A stretch of DNA of 64,000 nt from Struthio camelus (taxonomy: Eukaryota; Chordata; Aves; Struthioniformes; Struthionidae), in the NCBI RefSeq assembly GCF_040807025.1, contig NC_090981.1, positions 44,941,317-45,005,316 on the forward strand, in the 5' to 3' direction. How positions within the stretch are numbered: position 1 is the first letter of the stretch; every line of letters starts with the position of its first letter. Both the position numbers and the translations under genes were made by a program. Shown here in pieces: positions 12,421 through 22,960 of the stretch. The notes below the pieces were generated by a model, which was not told the DNA's origin, did not search any database, and saw nothing but the letters and a program-made list of their open reading frames with translations.

Positions 12421-12560
12421 TGAAAAAAGGTTTGCTTGTTAAAGTGTCAATCATGTGCTATCAATAATGACATCTAGAAGACGATGATTTGGCCATTTTG
12501 GTTGGTTGCCCAGTGACTCAAAAGAAATTGTCTGGTATTTCTCTTTGGAGGAAAGGAAAA
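12421..12560. promoter_or_regulatory. Possible conserved regulatory block
   Basis: The segment contains TGTCAATCA at 12,445-12,453, the reverse complement of the PBX/MEIS-type core TGATTGACA. It is followed by TATCAATAATGAC at 12,460-12,472, which carries a CUT/ONECUT-like ATCAAT. The texture (few CpG, no repeats, clustered homeodomain-type words) is that of many conserved non-coding elements. No alignment was possible, so function is a guess. Confidence 0.22.
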
Positions 12561-13091
12561 CGTGACTACATCCAACTTCAACATTGGCTATTGCAGCACT
12601 CCTACCACTGCCCAGATGTTGACTTTAGTAAAGAATTAGATTCCTTTTTCTAAGTAGTAGGCATTCAAATAAGCCTTCCCGATCTGTTGCTATAGAACGC
12701 ATCTTTCAATACAGCAGTTTTTTCTACTTTTCTCCCTTTGAACACTAAAGTTTTCAGACTACTCTGGGGCTTTTTTGGCAGGAGTCACCCTCCCTGTCTT
12801 GCTCAAATTGTGGCTCAGCTGAATCCATCCAGCCCTTGTACCTTCCCCTTGCAGCAGGCTAGTGCTTAGGCAGCCAGGGTCACTATCCCATTGTCAATGT
12901 TGAGCTGTTTTGCACATCAGAGAAGGGCATTTTCTATTTTCACTGAAAACCAAAGCTGACGAATATCCTCCCTGAAGTGACAGGCTGTATGCCAAATGAG
13001 AATTCACAAGTGATACCTGTAATTAGATAGTGCTTTACAATCAGTGGAAAAAAATGGGTCCAGAAAGATAATTAGGACTCTGTTTAACTTT

Positions 13092-13122
13092 TTTTGATTG
13101 CCCTGTTAGAGGGCAATCAAAA
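13092..13122. repeat. Perfect 13-bp inverted repeat with 5-base loop
   Basis: TTTTGATTGCCCT (13,092-13,104) and AGGGCAATCAAAA (13,110-13,122) are exact reverse complements around the loop GTTAG. The stem is perfect. It could be a young local inversion-duplication, the core of a small MITE or a structured RNA element; no flanking target-site duplication was evident. Confidence 0.85.
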
Positions 13123-13652
13123 TAGCAAGACCTTTGAAGTTCTTCCATAGCTGAGATACTCTAAAAGTATGTGTATTGGGCTACATTTGAAGAATTTGTA
13201 AAGGAGATTTTTTTCCTCCCATTTTTCTTCTGTTCCATAAAAGAAAGCAGGCTCTGGAGCTGGAGCGAATAGTTTCTTCTTGAGATTTCCTTAGAAAACT
13301 GCCCTCTTTCAAAATGCCAACCTCCTCCTATTGTTCAGAGAAAAGGATGGCCTTGTGATGTAAGTTAGGTATAATGAGCAATGAGAAGAGGCTCACTGGC
13401 AGGAGTATGAATGGTTTAGTAAGAGGAGAAATGAGATACTTCTTTAGCACCTGTTAAACTTCCATCAAGTTTTGCTACATGCTGCTGAGGAGTTGTCACA
13501 TTCCACCCCAAAAGTACCTAAACGACTTCTGGTAGCAGATATAGTATTCATGCATATGCATTATAAAATACTGTAGACTCTTAAGAAATGAAAAGCTGTC
13601 ATATAAATGGAAGATATTATTTATGTCTGCTGATACTAACTTTGAAGCTAGC

Positions 13653-13722
13653 CTTGCTTGGAGCAAGAGGTTGAACAAGATGACCTCCAGAGTTCTCTTC
13701 TAACCTAAATTTTTCTAGATTT
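13653..13722 (+). repeat. CR1 3' end fragment
   Basis: GAGCAAGAGGTTGAACAAG, then ATGACCTCCAGAG, then TTCTAACCTAAATTTTTCTAGATTTT closely follows the CR1 3' terminus (GAGGTTGGACTAGATGACCTCCAGAGGTCCCTTCCAACC, in shorter pieces). Only the last 70 bases are preserved, as expected of the extreme 5' truncation typical of CR1 insertions. A few substitutions mark it as moderately old. Confidence 0.8.
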
Positions 13723-14134
13723 TCAGTAGCCCCAAAATCATTCTGTACCTGCAATTAGTGTCAATCAGTATCTTCAGACAAGCTATTGCATGTTACATTT
13801 ATTTTGTCCTGTCTATTCAGTTATAAACTCATTTTTCTCCTCTTATTTGATTCTTAATACAGACACCATAGATGTAGGCCATAAGAACACAGTCTCTACA
13901 GAAATACGTTTTAACACCCAAAAAATCCATCTTTGCAAAGGTAGGATGCTACTCTGAAGGTAGGAGGCTTTTGCATGCCTTCAGATTCACCCATTTCTAA
14001 CCCGTACAGGACCAGTTCTCCTCCATCTCCCTGTACGATAAATTCTGGGACAGGATGGTGTTAAAAAAGGGCTAGCTGTAATGCTGCAGTACTGAGGATG
14101 GCTTTGCAATGGACCAACTGACTATTGCTCAGAG
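13723..14134. other. Non-coding spacer
   Basis: Nothing recognised beyond ordinary AT-rich sequence. Confidence 0.5.
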
Positions 14135-14170
14135 GGCTGGATCCTCACTGAATGGTCATCTGAACTCAGC
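14135..14170. repeat. Possible ancient repeat relic
   Basis: GGCTGGATCCTCACTGAATGG followed by CATCTGAACTCAGC resembles one arm of an old sauropsid hairpin repeat (GGCTGGATCCTCAGCTGGTG-like). The opposite arm is not visible, so the call is weak. Confidence 0.22.
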
Positions 14171-14929
14171 AATAATCCAGCTCAGCCTCCTCCTTGCTGA
14201 TCAACTTACCAGCATGTCCCCTTTGCTTGTGGCATTTGAGCCTTGCTGTGCCAAGCTTCATTTCCATGCCTGTTTCCACAGCTAGCTGGATTTCCACCAG
14301 CTTTTCAACACCTGAGTAGATTTAAGGAGCACTGCACCACTGTTACAGGCCAAAGCTTGAAGGGTGTAGCTGTGCCCAAATTCAGCAACTACTGGAGAAG
14401 GCAGCAAAGAGTCCCCAGACAGTCCCCTCCTCTGTGAATGACAAAGGGAATCCCAGCATGGGATTTTTAAAACCTTTTCAGGTTCTACGGAAAATACAAT
14501 ATGTCACAGGAACAGATCTAGCTTTCATGTGTGGAAAGTCATGAGCAAAGCCTGACTTCAGCTAAGAAGTCAGTTAAGTCCCATGTAGATTGATCATAGG
14601 CACCATGCAAAAAGTCAAAGCCCTGCAGCATCTGTTGGGTTGAGATTGAGAAGCCTTCTCCTTAACATGCAAACTGTGCTTCAAAGGAATTTTTTTCGGG
14701 TTAAAACCCTCTTACTTTGGCTGTGCTCCATTTTTTAGGCTGTATGGTATTACACTGGATTCCTTTTCACATGTGGTTTAACAAAACCCCCACAGCAGGT
14801 CATAAGTGCCGAAGAAATCAGGGAGTGCAACAGCACACACAAGGCTGGACACTGTGAGGGTGGGGGAGCTTGCAAAAGGTCTTATGTGGAGGCAGATGTC
14901 AGATAAATATAGATTCCTGCTAACTTCTT
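14171..14929. other. Non-coding spacer with an orphan splice-donor-like site
   Basis: A minus-strand CTG followed by GTAAGTTG at about 14,206 is a strong donor match, but no acceptor of comparable quality lies upstream of it. No gene is supported. Confidence 0.45.
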
Positions 14930-15035
14930 TCAATAAAAATAAAAGCATACTAAAAATAGAGCATTAGATAGGCTAATTGAATATACCAGCTCCATTATTT
15001 CTCATTATTAGCGGCCTCCATCACTTTGTTAACTG
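14930..15035. promoter_or_regulatory. Possible regulatory block with a full MEF2 site
   Basis: CTAAAAATAG at 14,950-14,959 is an exact match to the MEF2 consensus CTA(A/T)4TAG. Nearby are CTAATTG at 14,973-14,979, TTATTAG at about 15,006-15,012 and GTTAAC at 15,028-15,033. A MEF2 site beside homeodomain words suits a muscle, heart or neural enhancer, but chance matches occur at this length in AT-rich DNA. Confidence 0.28.
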
Positions 15036-15959
15036 CTCTGCAACCAGTGTTGTTATAAAAAGCTGTGGTTAATTTGAAAAAACAAAGGTGATTTTTTCAC
15101 ATGGGTCATATGACATCCTCCTTCTCTAAACACATACCCTTTAAAGACAGGCACATACATACCACTTAGGTGGGACATTTTTGCAAGTTTTTCCTCTTTA
15201 ATTTGCATGACCCAGAGCCAGATGATTACTGTTAAGATCATCTGTTAGCTTAATGAAGCAGTGCTTCATGCTACTAGGTCATTCGCTAGGAAATACGGCT
15301 TAAAAGTATTCCTGAAAATACCCATTTTTCTTAAATTCTGTCACTGTCTTCCTAAACAAAGTTTCATGAAAGAAAGGAGAAGGAGAGACTAAGTACACAA
15401 ACTCAGACGGTGGGAGGAGACCTGCTGATGCAAGCAGAGCTGCAGTCATTGCTGTTCCACTTTAGTTAGTGGCTCTCCAGACTCTCTGCACACTTTTTCA
15501 GAACCACTAGCTCATCCATTTGAAAGAGCCAGGGGGCAGGTAATACATGCATAATTTGCAAAATGGCCATGGGCTTCAGAAGACTTCCTTTAGGGACTAT
15601 TTGATGAACAAGAAGACCAGCGCCAGCCTATCACTCCATGCTGGTGCTCCATCGCTGATCCTAGGAAAGTCAGCATGCAGGCTTAGGAATACAAGGAGTT
15701 TTAAAAATTGACTATGCTCTTTATTTGAGTGAAAACCTCAGTTTTGACCTGGGAGCAAACCACAATGGGAATGTACCCTTGCTGAGAAGCAGTAACTACT
15801 TCTCTCTATTTAGTAGATAAGAAGCCCTGGATAACAGGAAGAGGACGTCAGAGTCATTCATTGTCTTTTCAAGCTAAAATACCAGAGCTGTTGTGGCAAC
15901 TAAGTTAGCTAGATACTATAAGTAGCTTCTCAAGCACCTTAGAGGCAGGAATCAGAAAG

Positions 15960-15983
15960 TCAAAAATCAGTTCAAAAATCAGT
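15960..15983 (+). repeat. Exact 12-bp tandem duplication
   Basis: TCAAAAATCAGT occurs twice in direct succession without mismatch. Confidence 0.85.
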
Positions 15984-16206
15984 TAGGCTCCCAGATGCTA
16001 GATTTTCAAAGGTGCTTGAGACTGCAGATGCTAGTGAGTTATTGAAAAGAGTTTGTATTCCAGAGCAAAAAGGCCTTGTTTTATGTAGCGTTAACAGGGG
16101 AAAAGACATTAAAATTAAATTAAAAATAAGAGAAAAGTTTGAAGAATTACATATTCACAAGTCTAAATCTATATGCAAATTTAAATCTATAAATATAGGT
16201 TTTTTA

Positions 16207-16220
16207 TAATATATATATAT
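16207..16220. repeat. (AT)n microsatellite
   Basis: Short uninterrupted AT dinucleotide run, directly 3' of a T run. Confidence 0.85.
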
Positions 16221-17824
16221 GTTCTGAGTAGATTCTTGTGGGAATTAACCGATGAACTTACTGAACCGCTCACAGCAGCTTTGGAAAAATGAAGGTTCAC
16301 AAGTCTTCGCCATTTCGTCACACTCAAGACACCCATGGGCCAGATGTTGCCACCCTGGCTAACATTGAGTCATCTGTCACTTCAAGTGTGGTCTTACTGA
16401 AAATGAGAGGAAAGGCAGTGGAATTAGCGGCTTTTTTTTTTTGCTAAGGAGTTCACCTAATGACTACTGATAGAGGCAAAATTGTTTCTGGTCTAAAAAT
16501 TCTTGAAGACGCGTATGTAGTATTACATCTTTAGTTTTGATTTACTGAAGATTTGGCTACCAAGTGATCTACATGCAGCTTACAAACTTAGTTTCATGTG
16601 AAGAGTTCTTGAAGTGTTGCATTTTTCTGACTCTTCATTGTAACATTCACTGCCTATACATCTGGAGGAAGGAAAGGAAGACTGGCACCTGCAAGTCTGC
16701 CTCTGAAGTGGCAAGATATTAAAACAATTAACAAATGAATGGTCTGCTTTTCAAGCAGAACAATGAAGTCGCTGCCATCTAGATAAAAAACAGTTTTCAA
16801 GGCTGGCCTCCTGATGGCTAACCTAGCAAAAAGCAGGCTGTGGGAGTCCTTGATTATCTGATGGGTAGATTTTCAGGATGACCTGGGAGAGGAGGAGGAT
16901 GGAAGTAAAAAAAGACAAAATCTGCTGGGACTAGGCATGGAGGCAAGATCAAACAGGAAGGAGAAAGTGAATGACCCCAGCGGCTTCCTGGCCTTCCCAC
17001 ACAGCTATTGACTTCTGGGGTGAGAAGGAAACTGAGGAAGGGGTTTGCGTGGGAGCTGTGCTGGGCTTTTTTGGTGTCTCTCAGGTGCTGTCTGCATGCT
17101 AAGTGCAAGGAGCTTAAACTGCTGCTTTGCATAGTCTATGCATTACTGCGTCAGCCGCCTGCATTGCCCCGGGCCAGTGGCCAGGAGGGCAGATGTGGGG
17201 CAGGCTGCCCGTGGCTGGTGCTCAGTGCAGGCCAGAGCTGAGCCGGGAGGTCCTGGAGAGGCCTGGCCAGCAGGCTGCTGACCAGAAATCGTCTGGGGGC
17301 CAGAGCTGGTGACCTGGGCTAAAGCCTGCCAAAGTCTAGAGACTGCTAAAGCAGATTGACCTCGAGATACCAGTCTGAGCATAGTCATGCGGAGGAGTTT
17401 GACCTAGCCTGAGACAAGGAGTGATTAAGGTCTGAGAGCTCCTCTAATTGTTAACGAGGGCTGGTCATGGCTGTTTCCCATCTGTGGCTTTGCGTTTCAG
17501 GTACACCCATACTTCCTTTCCTATGGGTGCGCACGTACGCCCAGACAGGACTTCCTGAGAGTGGGCAGCTGCGTGCGGGGCTAGAAGTGCAGGGCTGCAC
17601 ACTGCAGTGCAGCCTGGCAGGCGCTCACCACCTCAGCTCATGCTTACCTGGGGCCCTGCATGCCCCAACACTGCACCCACAGCTGAAACCCCCCTCTGAA
17701 ACAGGGATGGTTATGTCCGTAAATTAAGAGACACAGCAGGTACGGGGGTGGCTCCTCTGCTCTGCTCTGCAGGGAGGCTGTCTGCCGGCAAGTGTCAGGC
17801 TGCTTTGGGAGCAGGGTTACTCAC

Positions 17825-17941
17825 CTCCTGCAAGCACTGCTGCTCTTCTTTTGGTGGGGTTTGGCCCCCGCTTCTTGTAGGTGCTCTCCACCGCCTCCCA
17901 ATACTCGGTGCTGCCCACCCTTGGCTTTGCATATCTCTCAG
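17825..17941 (-). CDS. Weak candidate internal exon, 117 nt
   Basis: On the minus strand TTTTCTTTGCGTCATAG is an acceptor-like tract and GGAG followed by GTGAGTAA is a good donor. One frame reads ERYAKPRVGSTEYWEAVEST and then YKKRGPNPTKRRAAVLAG, with mostly G or C third positions. It uses two leftover bases at the 5' end and one at the 3' end, so the exon would be symmetric phase 1. Against it: a second frame is open throughout, the region is GC-rich, and no protein family is recognised. The phase fits the candidate at 28,021-28,132 but not the preferred frame at 1,041-1,134. Confidence 0.2.
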
Positions 17942-18599
17942 CTATGACGCAAAGAAAACCTGCAGTGACAGTCAATGAATTGTTAGTTCTGTTTTCCACT
18001 TCTTCTTAGCAGGCGTGCAGAGACCCTGAAGCAGTACACATTTGTGCCTGTGGAGTTCCTTCATTAACTGACTAGTGGCCCACTGGGATGTGACGGATGT
18101 TTCCTCCTGCATGCTCAGCCCCGAGTTCACTGGCCTCTCCATGGCAATACTGTCCCCTCACCAGCTTTCCCGGCGAAAGGGAGAACAGCTGCTCATGAAA
18201 GAAAAAGGGCCTGGAGGCCCCCTCCGCCCCGGGGAATGGAAAAAGGAAAGCTGATGAAAGCAGAGGGAGAGCAGGAGAGAGATACCCAGTGGCGTCTGCC
18301 CCACGCCACCCTGACGCCAGGAGAGAGGAGCAACTAAGGCTGCAACCAAAGTGAGCAGTGCTTGGCACGAGGTCCCTGGCCCTTCAGTAAGAACTAAATG
18401 TCCGTGCTTTAATGAGGATTTACCTGACACATGCTCTAGAGCAACACTCCCTGCATGTGCAGGCACCTGGCACGTGCTGGCGCTCCCCCACAGAAATCCC
18501 TATCCCCTGTTTCCAGATGGGACTGCCCAGGCCCTAGATCACAGCATGCCTCTTAGGCTGTCCTCGTCCTGCAAGGCTGAAAAGGTGTGAGGTTACTTT
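17942..18599. other. Non-coding spacer
   Basis: Moderately GC-rich with overlapping minus-strand open frames (98 and 102 codons in 18,072-18,466). These are low-complexity in amino acids, rich in serine, leucine and proline, and show no domain. No gene is supported. Confidence 0.45.
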
Positions 18600-18870
18600 C
18601 ATTTGCACTGAGCACAGCCAAGGGAGGCTGTTCTGGTCAAACAACCTGACCCCAGGCTTTTCACAGGTCCACTTGCTCCACAGTTTGCATGAATTTCTTC
18701 ACTGATTTCCACTGAATTTCTCTGGTAAGAGGCTCTTGAACATCTCCATGGGCAGCTTGTTCTAGCACTAATTGCTCTATTCAAACATCTTCTTGAAAGC
18801 AGCAAGAGTCTTTGTCTGAGGCAATTGCACTTTGCTGTCTTAGCCTGGGGAAAAGTGAACTTTACCCCTT
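18600..18870 (-). repeat. Highly degraded CR1-like copy
   Basis: The order of CTCTTGAACATCTCCATGGG, then CAGCTTGTTCTAGCACTAAT and TGCTCTATTCAAACATCTTC tracks an antisense CR1 segment (TTGAATATCTCCAAGG, GGGCAACCTGTTCCAGTGCTC, CACCCTCACAGTAAAAAAG). Identity is low and there are indels, so this would be an old copy. The ends are approximate. Confidence 0.42.
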
Positions 18871-20244
18871 GACCTGAGCTGTCGGTATCTTGAAGGCATA
18901 AATATGAAGCATTTTCTGTGACAGGTTCTGAATCAACTGAACTCTCTCAGTTCCTTCTTTTGCCTCGTCTGGAGCACTTTCCTGTTGCTGTGGTTTTCAA
19001 TGTCATGTTGAAATTCTCATGTTCTGGAGACCATCACCTCCTGCTCCACTCACCACCTGGTCTGGTGCAAAGTGGTAACTTCCATCCCAGCATCACCCAG
19101 TGAAATCAGACTGCAGGTTGTCAGAGTATTTTTCTCTTTCTCTGCTCCTGAAGTGCAGCCAGCTTCCTGCACTTCCTGCTTCCAGTGAACAGGAAGGCAT
19201 TATGAGGCAGTTACCAATGCACAGCACAGTGCAATGGGGATAAGAAGACCTTTTTTGATGGAAACTACCATTGCATCTGTCAGGAACATGACAGGTAAAA
19301 CAGGACACGGTATTTACAGCTGTGGAGAAAAATATCCCTCACCACAAGGCGTGGAGTCAGCATGACTGCAAATACCCAGACCTGTGCTCATCCATCCTTC
19401 TGCCTGTACTGACTGGTCATATCTCAAGCACATCCCTATACACTTGACCTTTCCATGGCGAGGGTAGCTGTGATTAGTGCTGCCCCCTGCAACGCCCCCC
19501 ATCATCCTGTCACACATGACAAGGCCACCCAGACATGACAGCTCTCAGCACTGCAAGGGAAGGAGAGATCCTTGCTACGTTTATGTCTGAGCTCCCTCAT
19601 TTTCTTGCCTAATCCGGACAGCCAGGTATATCTGACAAGACTTATTCTCCAAGTAACACCTCCGTGCTATCATGCTCCGCCAGAAGCAATCTGCTTCAGA
19701 CATTGCTGATTAGTATCATTTCTCTTATTCTGAGTTTCACCTCATCATACCTCTTCCTGATGTGTCAAGTGGGATCCCTAAGTGAGAGAGGAAGGACCAT
19801 GGCAACTTTCAGCTGTCCTTCAGCTTTCTGCAACTGCAGGCATTCAACTGAATTTTATTTTCCTGAGCTCAGATTTTGCAGTGGTGCCAAAATTTCTTGA
19901 AGGTGAGGTGTAACTTTGGGAAGTAAAACATCATCCCTAATATATTTTCCAAGTCAATGCCATTGCCTAGCAGCCACAAGTCATGGATTGCTAACCATTT
20001 CTTCAGAGCTATGTTGGCTATTCTTGATTAACATGATTAAAATACCATAGCTGAAATCCCAGATGTCACTTTTTCCTGGGCTTCCATTGAATTAATACTA
20101 AATATCATCCACTGAAAAATCATCTATTTCAGAAGAATTCAGCCTTTATTCAGCTATGATGTCTGCTGTGATGTGTAGTAAAGTTCTGTATGTGCTGCTG
20201 TTTGGCTATTCCACATCATTTGCCTAAAGGCAGTCAATATTGGC
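18871..20244. other. Non-coding spacer
   Basis: No supported gene. The first 200 bases may continue the old CR1-like copy, but I cannot align them with confidence. Confidence 0.5.
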
Positions 20245-20275
20245 GTTTTGTTTTGTTTTGTTTTGTTTTGTTTTG
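20245..20275 (+). repeat. (TTTTG)6 microsatellite
   Basis: Six perfect TTTTG pentamers follow a leading G and grade into a TTTGTTTATT tail. On the minus strand this is a CAAAA repeat of the kind often left by the tail of a retroposon, but no element body was identified beside it. Confidence 0.92.
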
Positions 20276-20479
20276 TTTGTTTATTAGAAGCATTGAGTTT
20301 CTTTTTTTCAGAATAGGCATCAGGCTCAGTGGTCAGTCATTTCCTGCATTTCCTTTGCTGTCCTTCTCAAAGCTAAACATTGCCATAGAACTGGAGAAAT
20401 ATCTGAAAAGTTCTGCAAATTTTGACCTCAATAAAGCAAAATTAGTTTCATCTACATTTGCTGAATTTGCTTCCTAGGG
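20276..20479. other. Short spacer
   Basis: Nothing recognised. Confidence 0.5.
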
Positions 20480-20640
20480 ACAGTCTTGTAAATACCTGCA
20501 GCACATTATCAAAAATAAGTGAATTTGAAATAATTCTGACAGAACTTCAGTAAAGTTAATTAAAACCTCATAATTGTGTCTGTTTGTAGTTAAAATCTTA
20601 TTTTAGGAATTATACATATACAGCAAGACAGCAGAAACAT
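20480..20640. promoter_or_regulatory. Possible AT-rich regulatory block
   Basis: It contains the palindrome TTAATTAA at 20,556-20,563 and TAATTG at about 20,571-20,576, in a low-CpG, repeat-free stretch. The motifs are common in AT-rich DNA, so support is slight. Confidence 0.15.
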
Positions 20641-22379
20641 TTCCATGTATTTTTATCTTATACCTGGTTAAGCATTACTAATATACTTCAAATGCCAAAT
20701 ACTTGGAACAAGCAGTTCACAATCAACAGGTCAAGAATTTTTTGTAGAATCTGATTTCTTCTATAACTAATTCTGAATAGCAAATGCATTCAAGAAAGTC
20801 ACAGCCGTGAAAAACAGGTAAGAATGAAATAAATTGCTGGTTATATCTGAACTGCTAAACTCTACATAATTGCGTATTTTGTGATGCGTGTAGAAAGTAC
20901 AATTGGCGCCTGTAAAACAGAAGTACTTGGCCTGCTGGTGAGCTGTTTACTGCTTCGCAGGCATCTGCCTGAGGTGAAGTAATCATTTTCAGGATCCTGA
21001 GAATAATATTGCTATTATTCATCTGCTTCCATGTTTCTTCTTCCTTAGGCATATGAACCACGTTTACACTGAAAATGTTCCTTCTCCATAACACTAGCAT
21101 CATTGGAGGAGATGGGATCCTAGGTTGCCGAGCCCAGTGCTCTCCCACTGTCCTTTATATCCATCCTGGCAAATCAGCAGCGAGGTGGTGGAATAACTGA
21201 CCACCTCCGTATTTGTGTTCTGCTTTTCATTTTCAAACTGCTTGCTGGCAGGAGGGCAGGCTGCCTGCAATCTGTGCAGACAGGAGCCCGTGCAGAGCCC
21301 GTCGCCAGGCCTGGCAGTGGCGAGAAGCAGATGGTGCCGAGTTCCTGCAATCTCCTCTTTCTGAGGCACACTAGACCGCCCAGTGCAGGCGGACATCAAA
21401 AGCCAACATCACTCATTGGCAGTGGCATTCGCAAAGTAGCCCAGGGTGTGACAATTTTGTATGTGTCTACTGCAGCTTTTCCTTTCCTTGGTAGCCCAAG
21501 AGGTTTGGTCCATGGAAATTTTAGTTTAAAAAAAAAAGGAAGTGCAGATCCTACTTGTTGGACACAAACGCTATGCCATATGGCTCTGAAGCAGCATGCT
21601 CTGACACAGGAGTGTGGCATGTCCTACCCCAGCCCCGAGAGCGGGGATGCATGGCAGTGAGCACCCTGCCTGATAGCAATCCTCAGGGACGCGTGCTGAC
21701 TGCATATGAGCCAACCCTCACTATAAGACAACAGCGATATACCTATAGAAAAATACGCCTATGGCCAGGCTAGATTCCTTGAGGATGCCCAGCAAACAGC
21801 AGGCACACAGCTGCCCCCACAAGGACCCACATGTCTGTCGGCTCTCATTACACAGAGTTCAGTGCAGGGGAAAAGAGAAAAATGTGGAGAAAAATGAAAG
21901 GAGAAAGGAGAAAATGATGCACCAACGGCACATCAGGGAATGAGAAGGGCAGTTTGCCCTTTCTGATGCCAGCACAAGAGAATATGTCCCTCAGAAGTAT
22001 TGATCTTGAGGTCAACAGGATTAGGTACCTGCTGGAAGTTAAGCAGATGCTTACATGCACAGCTGGATCAGCACCAGCTCCATGTGTGGCTGAGCCCTAA
22101 CTAATGACTCTTGCGGCAGTACTGAAGAAGAACAGACAGACATAAGAACAGGGTCAGCTGAGCTTCTGGGCATACACTGAAACACTGGCATTAGCTCAAT
22201 ACCTCAAGATAATTGTATATATATTTTTGAATGCGTCTATATTTTTGGAGGAGAGGATTAAAAAAAATGACATAGTTAGGCTCCAAAGTCCTACACACAG
22301 AAGAGCAGCATAGTTAATGCTTGTGCTCAGTCTCCCTGGTAGTTAAAAATACCCTTGGTTCTTCATAGCCTTTGCCTTA
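20641..22379. other. Non-coding spacer
   Basis: No supported gene. A plus-strand donor, CAG followed by GTAAGAATG, at about 20,818 lies 37 bases after an acceptor-like CTGAATAG. Opposing open frames at 21,100-21,660 have no recognisable domain. Confidence 0.5.
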
Positions 22380-22463
22380 CATGCATGCATGCTTGCACAC
22401 ACACACACACAAACACACACACAAACACACACACCCCTCCCACACACACATGTATATATATAC
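22380..22463. repeat. Compound (ATGC)n-(CA)n-(TA)n tract
   Basis: Alternating purine-pyrimidine sequence runs from ATGCATGCATGC through interrupted CA repeats (AAACAC and CCCTCC breaks) to a TATATATA end. About 80 bases of this type can adopt Z-DNA. The interruptions indicate an old, partly stabilised microsatellite. Confidence 0.9.
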
Positions 22464-22734
22464 CCTTCACATTATTTGCGTGAAGTTAGTCCTGAATATT
22501 TATGTGGGAGCAGGTCAAAGGAATCAGAGAACAAGCTGCCCGCTCTGATGGCCTCTCCAGGGGAATCTGCCCCGTGAGCGCAATGGGAGGAAGGGATGAA
22601 GCTGTCACGTGCCATCTTTCCCCCTTTGTTGCATCTGACCACGTGAGTCACGCCAGCGCTGCTCTCCGTGACTCCGATGGGCATCTGCCGCAGCAGGTGG
22701 CTTGAATGTCTTTCTGCTACATTTTTAACATTAC
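22464..22734. other. Short spacer
   Basis: Nothing recognised, apart from overlapping small open frames on both strands. Confidence 0.45.
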
Positions 22735-22960
22735 GTGCCCTCGTTGCAGCTGAAAACTGACCAGGCGATCTTTATTCTAAATGCAAGAAGTGCATTTCAT
22801 TTGCATGCCTCTGATGGGATTAAAGGAGGCATTAGCGTAATTAAGGCCACAGGGGTTTGCCATTTACTTAATCCCTAAATCCAGCTCCACTCCAACATTA
22901 TTCAGTAATATCATGGGGCAAAAGGTCATTGCAACAATATATGCCTGTCTAACCTTCCAT
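22735..22960. promoter_or_regulatory. Strongest enhancer-like block
   Basis: Within 80 bases lie a perfect octamer ATTTGCAT (22,799-22,806), GGATTA (22,817-22,822), TAATTA (22,838-22,843) and TAATCC (22,869-22,874). These correspond to POU, paired/bicoid-type (OTX, PITX) and general homeodomain sites, with two K50-type cores on opposite strands. The segment lacks repeats and long open frames. Such dense, mixed homeodomain grammar is typical of developmental enhancers; conservation was not tested. Confidence 0.33.

Larger units (their letters stand above)
15036..17824. other. Non-coding spacer
   Basis: No supported gene. It contains an exact 12-bp tandem duplication (15,960-15,983), a perfect octamer ATGCAAAT at 16,173-16,180, an (AT)n run at 16,207-16,220, a T11 run at 16,432-16,442 and a GC-rich stretch at about 17,150-17,320. 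A 48-nt minus-strand micro-exon can be drawn at 17,648-17,695 but rests on splice motifs alone. Confidence 0.5.

Noticed and set aside
17648..17695. 48-nt minus-strand micro-exon between CTGTTTCAG and GTAAGC
   Set aside because: Too short to test. All three frames are open by length alone and no neighbouring exon is established.
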